DNA from: Stutzerimonas xanthomarina
Lineage (GTDB): Bacteria; Pseudomonadota; Gammaproteobacteria; Pseudomonadales; Pseudomonadaceae
Direction of reading: 5' to 3'
Assembly (NCBI RefSeq): GCF_003935375.1
Contig: NZ_RHQM01000013.1
Coordinates: 93,477-157,476, forward strand
Length of the DNA stretch: 64,000 bases
Shown here piece after piece: positions 20,833 to 32,311 of this stretch; position 1 is the stretch's first letter; every line of letters begins with the position of its first letter. Below the pieces are notes generated by a model that did not search any database, was not told the origin of the DNA, and saw only the letters and a list, made by a program, of their open reading frames with translations. The translations under genes were made by a program, and so were the position numbers.

Positions 20833-20919
20833 TGGTGCCTCGAGAGAGACTCGAACTCTCACGTTGTTACCAACGGCGGATTTTGAATCCGCTGCGTCTA
20901 CCGATTCCGCCATCGAGGC
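20833..20919 (-). tRNA. tRNA-Leu (anticodon CAA)
   Basis: An 87-nt minus-strand tRNA with acceptor stem GCCTCGA/TCGAGGC, discriminator A and encoded CCA. The anticodon arm is GCGGA-TTCAAAA-TCCGC, so the anticodon is CAA and it reads UUG leucine codons. A long variable arm (TTGGTAACAA) is typical of class II tRNA-Leu, and the T arm contains GTTCGAGTC. It lies just upstream of queA on the opposite strand, as in P. aeruginosa. Confidence 0.97.
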
Positions 20920-20932
20920 ACAGTGGGCGCGC

Positions 20933-20961
20933 AGTATAGGGATGCGCGACGGGGTGGTCAA
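20933..20961 (-). promoter_or_regulatory. Sigma70 promoter of tRNA-Leu
   Basis: On the minus strand, TTGACC (20956-20961) and TATACT (20933-20938) are separated by exactly 17 bases. The -10 ends 13 bases before the tRNA 5' end. The bases after the -10, GCGCGCCC, form a GC-rich discriminator of the kind associated with growth-rate and ppGpp control of stable RNA. Confidence 0.85.
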
Positions 20962-21032
20962 TCGCTTGGCGTGGTCAGGTCGACGTGTTTCGGATAAGAT
21001 TTGCGCCCTTTCCGCGTCCCGACCTCCGATCC

Positions 21033-23212
<2,180 letters not shown>

Positions 23213-23254
23213 CGTGCCAGAACAAAACAATCCTTTCTGCAACAGGAGTGCTAC

Positions 23255-23584
23255 ATGAGCTTTCTGATTCCCGCCGCCTATGCCCAGGAGGCTGCTGCTG
23301 GTCCTGCTGGTACTGGTTTCGAGTGGGTTTTTCTGGTCGGTTTTCTGGTCATCTTCTACCTGATGATCTGGCGTCCCCAGTCTAAGCGTGCCAAGGAACA
23401 CAAGAACCTGATCGCCGGCCTGCAGAAGGGCGACGAAGTGGTCACTTCCGGCGGTATCGCTGGCAAGGTCACCAAGGTCGCCGATGATTTCGTGGTGATC
23501 GAGGTGTCCGACAACGTTGAGCTGAAGTTCCAGAAAGTAGCGATCGCCGCAACGTTGCCCAAGGGCACACTGAAAGCTATCTGA
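23255..23584 (+). CDS. yajC: Sec translocon accessory subunit YajC
   Basis: A 109-residue single-span membrane protein that associates with SecDF. The N-terminus MSFLIPAAYAQEAAAG is followed by one helix (about residues 27-43), the basic stretch RPQSKRAKEHKNLIAGLQKGDEVV and a small SH3-like domain. Length and order tgt-yajC-secD-secF are standard. A 7-bp GC hairpin follows before secD. Confidence 0.96.
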   Translation: MSFLIPAAYAQEAAAGPAGTGFEWVFLVGFLVIFYLMIWRPQSKRAKEHKNLIAGLQKGDEVVTSGGIAGKVTKVADDFVVIEVSDNVELKFQKVAIAATLPKGTLKAI

Positions 23585-23606
23585 GCTGACTTCATTCAAT
23601 ACCGAC

Positions 23607-23625
23607 GGGGCGCGCAAGGCGCCCC
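23607..23625 (+). terminator. Hairpin between yajC and secD
   Basis: GGGGCGC and GCGCCCC form a perfect 7-bp stem around GCAAG. No T-run follows. It may be an attenuator, RNA processing or stability site within the operon rather than a full terminator, since secD follows on the same strand 24 bases later. Confidence 0.4.
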
Positions 23626-23648
23626 GCGTTCATTAAACGGGCTGCGTC

Positions 23649-25517
23649 ATGCTCAATAGATTCCCTCTCTGGAAATACCTGCTGATTCTGGCAGTGCTCG
23701 CGATCGCCTTTATTTACTCTGCGCCCAACCTCTATCCGGATGACCCGGCGATTCAGGTTACCGGTGCCAGCACATCGCAGGAGATCGGCGAGGCAGACCT
23801 CGAGCGCATCAGCAAAGCACTCGTGGATGGCGGTATCGCGGTCAAGTCTGCGTCCCTGGACGAGCAGGGCCGAGGTGGCCTTGTGCGTCTCGAGCGTCAG
23901 GATGATCAGTTGCCGGCAAAAGATATCGTGCGCCGCGCGCTCGGCGACGCCTACGTAGTTGCGCTCAATCTGGCGCCTACGACTCCCAACTGGTTGCGCA
24001 ATCTTGGCGCAAGCCCGATGAAGCTTGGTCTGGATCTCTCCGGTGGTGTGCACTTCCTCCTGGAAGTGGACATGGACAAGGCAATTGAAACGCGCCTGAA
24101 CGTCTCCGAGGGTGAGGTCAAGAGTCTGCTGCGCAAGGAGCGTGTGCGATACCGCAGTCTGCCGAATCTGAAGGATTCGGTGCAGTTGGGCTTTGCCGAT
24201 GAGGCTACCTTGGATGCCGCCCAATCGCTCATCCGCAAGGAATTTACCGACTTCGAGCTGACGTCCGCAGAACGCAACGGCCAGTACGTGCTGCGTCTGA
24301 CGCTGACCGAAGCCAAGCTGGCGGAAATTCGCGAGTACTCGATCAAGCAGAACCTGACCACGGTGCGTAATCGCGTCAACGAACTCGGCGTGGCTGAGCC
24401 GTTGGTTCAGCGTCAAGGTGCCAATCGGATCGTCGTCGAGCTGCCGGGTGTGCAGGATACGGCCGAGGCCAAACGTATCCTCGGCAAGACGGCGAACCTC
24501 GAGTTCCGCCTGGCTGCCGATTCAGATGCATCGCGTGCTTCCACCGAAACCTTCGAGTTCCGCGAAGAGGGCCGCCCGCCGGTTCAGCTTGAGCGCACAC
24601 TGATCATTACAGGTGATCAGGTGACCGACGCCCAGGCCAGCTACGACGAGAATGGCCGTCCGCAGGTGAATATCCGGCTCGATGGCCACGGCGGCGATCT
24701 GATGAATCGCGCCACGCGCAACAATGTCGGGCGCAGCATGGCCGTGATCTTCATCGAGCAGCGGCCGATGACTCGCTATGTGCGGCAGACGGTTGATGGT
24801 GTTGAGCAGGAAGTGCGCGTCGAGACCTTCCAGGAAGAAAAGAAGATCATCAGCCTTGCAACTATCCAGTCGCCACTCGGCAGCCAGTTCCGCATCACCG
24901 GCCTCGATGGCCAGGGCGAGTCGTCAGAGCTGGCGTTGCTGCTGCGCGCCGGTGGTCTGGCGGCGCCGATGTACTTCGCAGAAGAGCGCACCATCGGCCC
25001 GAGCCTGGGCGCTGAAAACATCAAGCTGGGCGTCCAGGCAGCCATGTGGGGCTTCCTCTTCGTCGCCATCTTCATGGTGCTGATCTACAAGTTCTTCGGT
25101 GTGTTGGCGACCATTGCGCTGCTGTTCAATATGGTCGTGCTGACAGCCCTGATGTCGATGCTCAATGCCACGCTGACCCTTCCGGGTATTGCCGGTATCG
25201 TGTTGACCATGGGTATGGCGGTGGATGCCAACGTGCTGATCTTCTCGCGAATCCGCGAGGAAATCGCCAATGGCATGTCGATCCAGCGCGCCATCCATGA
25301 AGGCTTCGATCGGGCCTTCTCGGCGATCGTCGACGGCAACCTGACCACTCTGCTGGTCGGCGGCATCCTGTTCGCCATGGGGACCGGCCCGATCAAGGGC
25401 TTCGCGGTCACCCTTTCGATCGGCATCCTGACGTCGATGTTTACCGCAATCATCGTGACGCGCGCCATGGTCAACCTGATCTACGGTGGCCGCGATCTCA
25501 AGAAGCTGTGGATTTAA
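23649..25517 (+). CDS. secD: Protein translocase subunit SecD
   Basis: A 622-residue RND-like subunit that uses the proton gradient to drive late steps of protein export. One N-terminal helix, a large periplasmic region with the D1 signature LGLDLSGGVHFLLEVD (about residues 123-138), and five C-terminal helices are visible. The acidic transmembrane motif MAVDANVLIFSRIREE is present in the C-terminal part. It is 12 bp from secF, so the two are co-transcribed. Confidence 0.97.
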   Translation: MLNRFPLWKYLLILAVLAIAFIYSAPNLYPDDPAIQVTGASTSQEIGEADLERISKALVDGGIAVKSASLDEQGRGGLVRLERQDDQLPAKDIVRRALGDAYVVALNLAPTTPNWLRNLGASPMKLGLDLSGGVHFLLEVDMDKAIETRLNVSEGEVKSLLRKERVRYRSLPNLKDSVQLGFADEATLDAAQSLIRKEFTDFELTSAERNGQYVLRLTLTEAKLAEIREYSIKQNLTTVRNRVNELGVAEPLVQRQGANRIVVELPGVQDTAEAKRILGKTANLEFRLAADSDASRASTETFEFREEGRPPVQLERTLIITGDQVTDAQASYDENGRPQVNIRLDGHGGDLMNRATRNNVGRSMAVIFIEQRPMTRYVRQTVDGVEQEVRVETFQEEKKIISLATIQSPLGSQFRITGLDGQGESSELALLLRAGGLAAPMYFAEERTIGPSLGAENIKLGVQAAMWGFLFVAIFMVLIYKFFGVLATIALLFNMVVLTALMSMLNATLTLPGIAGIVLTMGMAVDANVLIFSRIREEIANGMSIQRAIHEGFDRAFSAIVDGNLTTLLVGGILFAMGTGPIKGFAVTLSIGILTSMFTAIIVTRAMVNLIYGGRDLKKLWI

Positions 25518-25529
25518 GGGGCTAGCACG

Positions 25530-26441
25530 ATGAAACGCGTAATCAATTTCATGGGTGTCCGCCATGTGGCCTTCGCCCTGACCGTGGTGCTGACCGTTGC
25601 GTCACTGGCGAGCCTGATGGTCAAGGGGCTCAACTTCGGGTTGGACTTTACTGGCGGTACACTGATCGAGCTCGGCTATGAGCGCCCGGTTGAACTCGAG
25701 CAGGTGCGTGGGCAGCTGGTGCAATCCGGTTTTGGCGACGCTGTAGTGCAGAGTTTCGGTGCGACCACTGACGTGCTGGTGCGCATGCCGGGCGACGATC
25801 CTCAGCTGGGAGAGCGCATCGCTGATGCATTGCGGGGCGCTGACAGTGCGAACTCGGTGAGCGTCAAGCGAGTCGAGTTCGTCGGGCCTGCGGTGGGTGA
25901 GGAGCTGCGCGACCAGGGTGGCCTGGGCATGCTGCTCGCGCTGGGTGGTATTTTGGTCTACGTGGCCTTTCGCTTTCAGTGGAAGTTCGGTCTCGGTGCC
26001 GTGCTGTCGCTGTTCCACGATGTGATCGTCGTTCTCGGGGTGTTCTCCTTTTTCCAGATATCGTTCGATCTCACCGTGCTGGCCGCTGTGCTGGCGGTTA
26101 TCGGCTATTCGCTGAACGACACAATCGTCATCTTTGACCGGATCCGCGAGAACTTCCGCATGCTGCGCAAGGCGGAGCTGCTGGAAAACATCAATATCTC
26201 CACGACGCAAACCTTGCTGCGCACCATGGCAACTTCGGTATCCACGTTGCTGGCTGTCGGTGCGCTCATGGTCTTTGGTGGCGAGAATCTGTGGGGCTTC
26301 TCGCTGGCGCTGTTGATCGGCGTTGGGGCAGGCACGTACTCGTCGGTCTATGTCGCTGGCATGCTGCTCGTCTGGCTGAAGCTCACCCGTGACGACCTGA
26401 TTCCACCAGTGGTGGAAGGGGAAGCGGACGAGCGCCCCTGA
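25530..26441 (+). CDS. secF: Protein translocase subunit SecF
   Basis: A 303-residue partner of SecD with six predicted helices and a periplasmic loop. Signatures are GLDFTGGTLIELGYE near residue 40 and, in the membrane part, GYSLNDTIVIFDRIRENFR, containing the conserved acidic residue of SecDF-type proton channels. Normal length. It ends the tgt-yajC-secD-secF run; a short gap with the repeated word AAGGAGTCC/GAAGGAAGAGGAAG precedes the next gene. Confidence 0.97.
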   Translation: MKRVINFMGVRHVAFALTVVLTVASLASLMVKGLNFGLDFTGGTLIELGYERPVELEQVRGQLVQSGFGDAVVQSFGATTDVLVRMPGDDPQLGERIADALRGADSANSVSVKRVEFVGPAVGEELRDQGGLGMLLALGGILVYVAFRFQWKFGLGAVLSLFHDVIVVLGVFSFFQISFDLTVLAAVLAVIGYSLNDTIVIFDRIRENFRMLRKAELLENINISTTQTLLRTMATSVSTLLAVGALMVFGGENLWGFSLALLIGVGAGTYSSVYVAGMLLVWLKLTRDDLIPPVVEGEADERP

Positions 26442-26517
26442 TCTTCTTCGAACTTCCGCAGCCTAAAGGAGTCCAAGGCTGCGGAACGGGCGCAGCCCGA
26501 AGGAAGAGGAAGTCACA

Positions 26518-27051
26518 GTGAACAAGTCCATGTTGGTCGGTACGGCGCTCGGAGTGGTGGTCGCCACGGCTGGCGGCGCTTTCGCTACTTATAGTCTGGT
26601 TGATCGCGGGCCGAAATTCGCCGATGTGCTGGCGGTGGAGCCGATCAAGGAAACCATTCGGACTCCGCGAGAGGTTTGTAAGGATGTCGCGGTGACTCGG
26701 CAGAAACCAGTGCAGGATCAGCATCGCATAGCAGGTACAGCAGTGGGTGCGGTGGTTGGTGGCCTGCTCGGCAATCAGGTTGGTGGCGGTACCGGCAAGA
26801 AAATTGCGACGGTCGCCGGTGCGGTCGGTGGCGGTTATGCAGGCAATCAGGTGCAGGGCCGCATGCAGGCCAGCAGCACCTATACCACTACCGAAACACG
26901 TTGCAGCACGGTAACCGATTCGCACGACAAGATCGTCGGCTACGACGTGAAGTACGACCTCGCCGGCAAGGTGGGTCGTGTACGCATGGATCGCGATCCG
27001 GGTAGCCAGATCCCGGTGCAGGATGGACAGTTGTCGCTGTCGCAGCAGTGA
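26518..27051 (+). CDS. Glycine-zipper 2TM-domain envelope protein
   Basis: A 177-residue protein with an N-terminal membrane or signal helix (MLVGTALGVVVATAGGAFATY). Residues ~75-115 contain the glycine-zipper repeats GAVVGGLLGNQVGGGTGKK and GAVGGGYAGNQVQGRM, as in the 17-kDa surface-antigen/SlyB-like family. These proteins sit in the outer membrane or periplasm and are linked to envelope integrity. It begins with GTG at 26518, preceded by GGAAGAGGAAG. No lipobox cysteine is visible. It ends at a strong bidirectional terminator. Confidence 0.85.
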   Translation: MNKSMLVGTALGVVVATAGGAFATYSLVDRGPKFADVLAVEPIKETIRTPREVCKDVAVTRQKPVQDQHRIAGTAVGAVVGGLLGNQVGGGTGKKIATVAGAVGGGYAGNQVQGRMQASSTYTTTETRCSTVTDSHDKIVGYDVKYDLAGKVGRVRMDRDPGSQIPVQDGQLSLSQQ

Positions 27052-27072
27052 GTTGAGCGATTGTGCAGCAAC

Positions 27073-27102
27073 AAAAAAAACGCCCGGTTGGGGCGTTTTT
27101 TT
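27073..27102. terminator. Bidirectional Rho-independent terminator
   Basis: AAAAAACGCCC and GGGGCGTTTTTTT enclose the loop GGTT. A run of A on the left and T on the right means it can stop both the plus-strand glycine-zipper gene and the minus-strand suhB, whose stop codons face each other here. Confidence 0.92.
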
Positions 27103-27117
27103 ATGCCGCTATCGTTC

Positions 27118-27933
27118 TCAGCGCTTGAGAGAAGGTGTCAGGTGCGGCTGGATGGTGGTCAGTACCGCCTTGAAGCATTTGGTGTTGCCGGCAACGATCT
27201 GACCCTTCTCAAGGAAGTCATGGCCGCCGCTGAAATCGCTCACCAAGCCGCCGGCTTCCTGGATCAGCAGTGCGCCTGCCGCCATGTCCCATTCGGAAAG
27301 GCCAAACTCCCAGAACGCATCGAAGCGGCCTGCAGCGACATAAGCCAGGTCGAGGCTTGCGGCGCCGGCACGACGTAGGCCGGAGGTCTGGCCGACCAGG
27401 CTGCGGAACATCTTCAAGTAGCTGTCCAGGTTGTCCATCTGGCCATCCTTGAACGGAAAGCCGGTGCCGAGCAGTGCGCCGTCCAGGCTCTTGCGTGCGC
27501 TAACGCGTAGGCGGCGGCCGTTCAGGGCGGCGCCACGGCCGCGGCTGGCGGTGAATTCTTCCTGGCGTACCGGGTCCAGCACGACCGCGTGTTCCAGGCG
27601 CCCGCGGTACTTGCAGGCGATGCTGACGGCGTAGTGAGGAATGCCGCGGACAAAATTGGTGGTTCCATCCAGCGGGTCGATGATCCACAGGTAATCGGCG
27701 CCGTCCCCGCTGCCTTCGAGCAGTCCGCCTTCCTCGCCCAGGATGCCGTGATTCGGGTAGGCCTTGCGCAGCGCATTGACGATGCTCTGCTCTGCGGCCT
27801 TGTCGATTTCGGTGACGTAATCCTTCGCTTCTTTCTCGTTGACCGAGATTGCATCCAGGCGATCGGTGGAACGGACAATCAGTTCGCCGGCGCTGCGGGC
27901 GGCGCGCAGCGCGATATTCAGCATGGGCTGCAT
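27118..27933 (-). CDS. suhB: Inositol-1-monophosphatase SuhB
   Basis: A 271-residue Mg-dependent phosphatase; SuhB proteins also join the ribosomal-RNA antitermination complex in enterobacteria and affect virulence regulation in P. aeruginosa. Metal-binding motifs GEEG (66-69) and DPLDGTTNF (86-94) and the second motif SEWDMAAGALLIQEAGG are intact. It diverges from trmJ with a 154-bp gap, the same arrangement as in E. coli and Pseudomonas. Confidence 0.95.
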   Translation of the reverse strand: MQPMLNIALRAARSAGELIVRSTDRLDAISVNEKEAKDYVTEIDKAAEQSIVNALRKAYPNHGILGEEGGLLEGSGDGADYLWIIDPLDGTTNFVRGIPHYAVSIACKYRGRLEHAVVLDPVRQEEFTASRGRGAALNGRRLRVSARKSLDGALLGTGFPFKDGQMDNLDSYLKMFRSLVGQTSGLRRAGAASLDLAYVAAGRFDAFWEFGLSEWDMAAGALLIQEAGGLVSDFSGGHDFLEKGQIVAGNTKCFKAVLTTIQPHLTPSLKR

Positions 27934-28087
27934 GGATCAATTACCTGGTCGTTAAAGAAAGCGCGAAATTCTATCAGGAAAGCGCCGGCGCATGTAGCGT
28001 CACGGTGGTGGTTGCAGGGGGCGGCAGATGGCGGATCGGGAGCCGCTTCCTGTAAGCTTTCTGCTCGCTTTCAAGCAGAGAATTATT

Positions 28088-28864
28088 GTGTCGCTGCAGA
28101 ACATTCGTGTCGTGCTGGTCAATACCAGTCATGCCGGCAACATCGGTGGTGCGGCTCGCGCCATGAAGAACATGGGGCTTTCGCGCCTGGTATTGGTCGA
28201 CCCCGAGGATTTCCCGAGTCCCAACGCTGTGGCCAGGGCGTCCGGTGCAACCGACATTCTCGATAGTGCACGGGTCGTTGCAACTCTGGAAGAGGCGCTG
28301 GCTGGTTGCAGTCTGGTGCTCGGAACCAGCGCTCGTGATCGGCGCATTCCCTGGCCGTTGCTCGATCCTCGGGAGTGCGCGTCGGTTTCCGTGGAGCAGT
28401 CTGCCGGGGGCGGCGAAGTCGCATTGGTATTCGGTCGCGAGTACGCGGGGCTGACCAATGAGGAGTTGCAGCGCTGCCAGTACCACGTCCATATCCCGTC
28501 TGATCCACAGTTCAGTTCATTGAATCTCGCTGCGGCTGTGCAGGTGCTTACCTACGAGGTGCGCATGGCCTGGTTGGCTGCCGAGGGGCGGCCAACCAAG
28601 GTCGAAAAACTGGAAACCACGGCGATGCTGGATGCCCAGCCCGTGACTGTCGACGAGCTGGAGAATTACTTCGGTCATCTTGAGCAGACTCTGGTGGATA
28701 TCGGCTTTCTCGATCCGACCAAGCCCAGGCATCTGATGCCCCGATTGCGTCGGCTCTACGGGCGCAGCGGTATCAGCAAGCTGGAAATGAATATCCTGCG
28801 CGGTATTCTCACCGAGACACAAAAGGCTGCCCGCGGCGAGCCTCACAAGCGGAGAAGTGATTGA
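28088..28864 (+). CDS. trmJ: tRNA (cytidine/uridine-2'-O-)-methyltransferase TrmJ
   Basis: A 258-residue SPOUT methyltransferase that methylates the ribose of nucleotide 32 in tRNA. Motifs [20 protein letters not shown] at the N-terminus, [16 protein letters not shown] and the knot-forming [18 protein letters not shown] are clear, followed by a helical C-terminal extension typical of TrmJ. I chose GTG 28088, because homologues begin just before IRVVLVN; an upstream in-frame start at 28028 would add 20 non-conserved residues. It shares one base with the cysE start (TGATG). Confidence 0.93.
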   Translation: MSLQNIRVVLVNTSHAGNIGGAARAMKNMGLSRLVLVDPEDFPSPNAVARASGATDILDSARVVATLEEALAGCSLVLGTSARDRRIPWPLLDPRECASVSVEQSAGGGEVALVFGREYAGLTNEELQRCQYHVHIPSDPQFSSLNLAAAVQVLTYEVRMAWLAAEGRPTKVEKLETTAMLDAQPVTVDELENYFGHLEQTLVDIGFLDPTKPRHLMPRLRRLYGRSGISKLEMNILRGILTETQKAARGEPHKRRSD

Positions 28865-29640
28865 TGTTCGAACGCATGCGCGAAGACATTCAAAGCGTTT
28901 TCCATCGCGATCCGGCGGCACGCAATGCGTTCGAAGTTCTGACCTGCTATCCGGGGCTGCACGCCATCTGGATTCATCGCCTGTCCCATTGGCTGTGGGT
29001 GCATGAATTCAAGTGGCTTGCGCGGATGTCCTCGAATCTGGGGCGCTGGCTGACCGGGGTCGAGATCCATCCGGGCGCCAGGATTGGCCGGCGATTCTTC
29101 ATTGATCACGGGATGGGCATCGTCATTGGCGAGACCGCGGAAATTGGCGATGACGTGACGCTCTATCACGGCGTGACACTCGGTGGCACCAGCTGGAATA
29201 AGGGCAAGCGCCATCCGACGCTTGAAGACGGTGTGATCGTGGGGGCGGGCGCGAAGATCCTCGGGCCGTTCACCGTCGGCGCGGGCGCGAAGATCGGCTC
29301 CAATGCGGTGGTTACCCGTGAAGTGCCGCCAGGAGCGACGGCGGTTGGGATTCCGGGGCGGGTGATCGTCAAATCCAGCGATGAGCAGGAAGCCAAGCGC
29401 AAGGCCATTGCCGAGAAGATCGGATTCGACGCCTATGGCGTCAGCGAGGATATGCCCGATCCCGTCGCGCGAGCCATTGGGCAGTTGCTGGATCATGTTC
29501 AGGCCGTAGAGGAGCGCTTGGAGGGCATGTGTGGCGCGCTCAAGGCGCTGGGCAGCGATTATTGCGCCAAGGACCTTCCGGAGCTGCGAGAAGAAGACTT
29601 CGTTGAAGTGAAGTCCGACGCTGGCGATGCCCGCACCTGA
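28864..29640 (+). CDS. cysE: Serine O-acetyltransferase (short form)
   Basis: A 258-residue hexapeptide-repeat enzyme that makes O-acetylserine, the precursor of cysteine. The left-handed beta-helix region runs from [20 protein letters not shown] through [20 protein letters not shown] to [14 protein letters not shown]. The ATG at 28864 has GGAGA about eight bases upstream. Standing before the isc operon, it could supply the cysteine that IscS desulfurates. A second, differently built serine acetyltransferase lies at 44669-45463. Confidence 0.95.
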   Translation: MFERMREDIQSVFHRDPAARNAFEVLTCYPGLHAIWIHRLSHWLWVHEFKWLARMSSNLGRWLTGVEIHPGARIGRRFFIDHGMGIVIGETAEIGDDVTLYHGVTLGGTSWNKGKRHPTLEDGVIVGAGAKILGPFTVGAGAKIGSNAVVTREVPPGATAVGIPGRVIVKSSDEQEAKRKAIAEKIGFDAYGVSEDMPDPVARAIGQLLDHVQAVEERLEGMCGALKALGSDYCAKDLPELREEDFVEVKSDAGDART

Positions 29641-29710
29641 AGTGCGCGGGCTGGCAGCAGCTGGTATCATGCCGGCCCGCTGCCTCCGGCCGGGCGTGGT
29701 TCCAGACTAA

Positions 29711-29735
29711 AGACCTACTGAATTAATAGGTCTTA
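29711..29735. promoter_or_regulatory. Probable second IscR type 1-like operator (palindrome)
   Basis: An imperfect 25-bp palindrome with arms AAGACCTA (29711-29718) and TAGGTCTT (29728-29735). Its centre fits the type 1 IscR core ACT-R-W-W-W-Y-A, but the outer bases match poorly. It abuts the clear IscR site without a gap, as expected for tandem IscR sites. It could instead be the site of another regulator. Confidence 0.5.
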
Positions 29736-29760
29736 TAGTTGACTCAAATACTCGGGAATT
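29736..29760. promoter_or_regulatory. IscR type 1 operator
   Basis: The 25 bases from 29736 read ATAGTTGACT, then CAAAT, then ACTCGGGAAT. They agree closely with the E. coli type 1 consensus (ATA-S-Y-Y-GACT-R-W-W-W-Y-A-G-T-C-R-R). The site covers the -35 element, so [2Fe-2S]-IscR bound here should block RNA polymerase and give feedback control of the isc operon. Confidence 0.85.
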
Positions 29761-29768
29761 GCATAATT
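29740..29768 (+). promoter_or_regulatory. Sigma70 promoter of the isc operon
   Basis: TTGACT (29740-29745) and CATAAT (29763-29768) are separated by 17 bases, a near-consensus promoter 30 bases before the iscR ATG. The -35 lies within the IscR operator. Confidence 0.88.
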
Positions 29769-29798
29769 GCGCCAAACCGTAATGCTTGGTGCAGACCG

Positions 29799-30290
29799 AT
29801 GCGATTAACCACCAAAGGCCGTTATGCCGTGACCGCCATGCTCGATCTGGCGCTGCATGCGCAGCATGGGCCGGTCTCCCTGGCCGATATTTCCGAGCGG
29901 CAGGGTATTTCCCTTTCCTATCTCGAGCAGCTCTTCGCGAAGCTGCGCCGCGGCAGCCTGGTGACCAGCGTGCGAGGGCCCGGCGGCGGCTATCAGCTTT
30001 CTCGCGACATGGCCGGCATTCAGGTCGCCCAGGTCATCGACGCTGTGAACGAGTCGGTCGATGCCACGCGTTGCCAAGGTCTGGGCGGCTGTCACTCTGG
30101 CGATACCTGCCTGACTCACCATCTGTGGTGTGACCTCAGTCAGCAGATTCATGAATTCCTCAGCGGCATCAGCCTGGCCGACCTGGTCAAGCGCCAGGAC
30201 GTGCAGCAGGTCGCCCTGCGCCAAGACATGCGCAAGGCTGGCGGCACTTCGCCGCATATGGACAAGATAGAAACGTCCGCCATCGATTGA
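29799..30290 (+). CDS. iscR: Fe-S cluster assembly transcriptional regulator IscR
   Basis: A 163-residue Rrf2-family winged-helix regulator. The N-terminus [20 protein letters not shown] and recognition helix [14 protein letters not shown] are conserved. The [2Fe-2S] ligands are present: three cysteines in [13 protein letters not shown] and the following histidine (LTHHLW). It represses its own operon when clusters are abundant. The ATG at 29799 is fixed by the family N-terminus; the frame is open 20 codons further upstream, but that covers the promoter. Confidence 0.97.
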   Translation: MRLTTKGRYAVTAMLDLALHAQHGPVSLADISERQGISLSYLEQLFAKLRRGSLVTSVRGPGGGYQLSRDMAGIQVAQVIDAVNESVDATRCQGLGGCHSGDTCLTHHLWCDLSQQIHEFLSGISLADLVKRQDVQQVALRQDMRKAGGTSPHMDKIETSAID

Positions 30291-30321
30291 GCAGGGCGAC
30301 TGCCTGATAGGAGATATCTGA

Positions 30322-31536
30322 ATGAAATTGCCGATTTACCTGGACTACTCTGCGACCACACCTGTGGATTCGCGTGTTGCCGCCAAGATGATCGAGTGCC
30401 TCACCAACGAAGGCAACTTCGGCAATCCGGCGTCGCGCTCTCATGCTTTTGGCTGGAAAGCCGAGGAAGCCGTGGAGAATGCGCGCCGTCAGGTTGCTGA
30501 GCTGGTCAACGCCGATCCCCGTGAAATCGTCTGGACATCCGGTGCAACCGAGTCGGACAACCTGGCCATCAAGGGCGTCGCGCATTTCTATACGTCCAAG
30601 GGCAAGCACATCGTCACCACCAAGATCGAGCACAAGGCGGTACTGGATACCACTCGCCAGCTCGAGCGCGAAGGCTTCGAGGTTACGTATCTCGAGCCGG
30701 GCGAGGATGGCATCGTCACGCCGGCGATGGTCGAAGCTGCGCTGCGCGACGACACTATTCTTGTGTCGGTCATGCACGTGAACAACGAGATCGGCACTAT
30801 CAACGACATTACCGCCATCGGCGAGCTGACCCGTTCTCGCGGCATTCTTTTCCATGTCGATGCGGCGCAGTCGACCGGCAAGGTCGAAATCGATCTGGAG
30901 AAGATGAAGGTCGATCTGATGTCCTTCTCCGCTCATAAGACCTATGGGCCGAAGGGCGTGGGTGCGCTGTATGTTCGCCGTAAGCCCCGCGTCCGCCTTG
31001 AGGCACAGATGCATGGCGGTGGCCATGAGCGTGGCATGCGTTCCGGTACGCTGGCTACGCACCAGCTGGTCGGCATGGGCGAGGCCTTTCGTATCGCGAA
31101 AGACGAAATGGCCCAAGAGAACGAGCGCGTCCGCTCCCTGCGTGATCGCTTCTACAAGCAGGTCGAGCATCTCGAAGAGCTTTATGTGAACGGTAGCCTG
31201 ACCGCCCGTGTACCGCACAATCTGAACCTCAGCTTCAACTACGTCGAGGGTGAGTCGCTGATCATGGCGCTCAAGGATCTGGCGGTATCGTCTGGCTCCG
31301 CCTGTACGTCCGCTTCGCTGGAGCCGTCGTACGTGCTGCGTGCCCTGGGTCGTAACGACGAATTGGCGCATAGCTCCATTCGTTTCACCTTTGGTCGGTT
31401 CACTACTGAAGAGGAAATCGACTACGCAGCGCAGAAGGTTTGCGAGGCCGTCACCAAGCTGCGCGAGCTTTCGCCCCTGTGGGACATGTTCAAAGACGGC
31501 GTCGACATTTCCAAGGTCGAGTGGCAAGCCCACTGA
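30322..31536 (+). CDS. iscS: Cysteine desulfurase IscS
   Basis: A 404-residue PLP enzyme that takes sulfur from cysteine for Fe-S assembly and for thiolation of tRNA. The PLP lysine is K206 ([12 protein letters not shown]) and the persulfide cysteine is C328 in the [10 protein letters not shown] loop, the same positions as in E. coli. The C-terminus ending [11 protein letters not shown] is the IscU-binding tail. It follows iscR by 31 bp. Confidence 0.98.
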   Translation: MKLPIYLDYSATTPVDSRVAAKMIECLTNEGNFGNPASRSHAFGWKAEEAVENARRQVAELVNADPREIVWTSGATESDNLAIKGVAHFYTSKGKHIVTTKIEHKAVLDTTRQLEREGFEVTYLEPGEDGIVTPAMVEAALRDDTILVSVMHVNNEIGTINDITAIGELTRSRGILFHVDAAQSTGKVEIDLEKMKVDLMSFSAHKTYGPKGVGALYVRRKPRVRLEAQMHGGGHERGMRSGTLATHQLVGMGEAFRIAKDEMAQENERVRSLRDRFYKQVEHLEELYVNGSLTARVPHNLNLSFNYVEGESLIMALKDLAVSSGSACTSASLEPSYVLRALGRNDELAHSSIRFTFGRFTTEEEIDYAAQKVCEAVTKLRELSPLWDMFKDGVDISKVEWQAH

Positions 31537-31579
31537 CCGGCGTCAAGCGCCGCACAGCCTGATCTAAGAGGATTGCACC

Positions 31580-31966
31580 ATGGCATACAGCGATAAGGTC
31601 ATCGACCACTACGAAAACCCGCGCAACGTCGGCAAGTTCGACGCTGAAGACCCAAGCATCGGTACCGGCATGGTAGGTGCGCCGGCATGTGGCGACGTGA
31701 TGCGTTTGCAGATCAAGGTCAACGAGCAGGGCGTCATCGAAGACGCCAAGTTCAAGACCTATGGTTGCGGTTCCGCCATCGCCTCCAGCTCGCTTGCTAC
31801 CGAGTGGATGAAGGGCAAGACCCTGGAAGAAGCGGAAACCATCAAGAACACGCAGCTGGCTGAAGAGCTGGCGCTGCCGCCGGTGAAGATTCACTGCTCC
31901 GTGCTCGCCGAAGATGCGATCAAGGCAGCGGTGCGTGACTACCGCGAAAAGAAAGGTCTGCTTTAA
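31580..31966 (+). CDS. iscU: Fe-S cluster scaffold IscU
   Basis: A 128-residue scaffold on which new clusters are built. Ligand cysteines C37 (GAPACGDV), C63 (YGCGSA) and C106 (KIHCSV) are in their canonical places, with D39 beside C37. The HscA recognition motif LPPVK is at residues 99-103. Normal length, 43 bp after iscS and 14 bp before iscA. Confidence 0.98.
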   Translation: MAYSDKVIDHYENPRNVGKFDAEDPSIGTGMVGAPACGDVMRLQIKVNEQGVIEDAKFKTYGCGSAIASSSLATEWMKGKTLEEAETIKNTQLAEELALPPVKIHCSVLAEDAIKAAVRDYREKKGLL

Positions 31967-31980
31967 ATAGGGAGGTTGCG

Positions 31981-32304
31981 ATGGCTATCACCATGACGCC
32001 CGCTGCAGCCCAGCACGTTCGCCGTTCGCTGGACGGGCGAGGCAAGGGTGTAGGTGTGCGACTCGGGGTGCGTACGACCGGCTGTTCGGGCTTGGCGTAC
32101 GTACTTGAGTTCGTCGACGAAACGGCGGCCGAAGACTCGGTGTTCGAGAGTCATGGGGTCAAGGTGATCATTGATCCCAAGAGCTTGGTATACCTCGACG
32201 GTACGGAACTCGACTTCGTTCGCGAAGGGCTCAACGAGGGCTTCAAGTTCAACAACCCGAACGTTCGTGGCGAGTGTGGCTGCGGCGAGAGCTTCAATAT
32301 CTGA
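31981..32304 (+). CDS. iscA: Iron-sulfur cluster assembly protein IscA
   Basis: A 107-residue A-type carrier that delivers clusters to [4Fe-4S] targets. The three ligand cysteines are C35 (TTGCSGLAY), C99 and C101 (ECGCGESF). The size and C-terminal GESFNI are standard. It ends 7 bp before the hscB start. Confidence 0.97.
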   Translation: MAITMTPAAAQHVRRSLDGRGKGVGVRLGVRTTGCSGLAYVLEFVDETAAEDSVFESHGVKVIIDPKSLVYLDGTELDFVREGLNEGFKFNNPNVRGECGCGESFNI

Positions 32305-32311
32305 GGACGCC

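Noticed and set aside
28028..28087. Upstream in-frame extension of trmJ by 20 residues
   Set aside because: The family starts close to IRVVLVN, and the extension lies in the suhB/trmJ promoter region.
29641..29700. GGTATCATGCC-like -10 box after cysE considered as an extra isc promoter
   Set aside because: No matching -35 at a proper distance, and the near-consensus promoter at 29740-29768 explains expression better.
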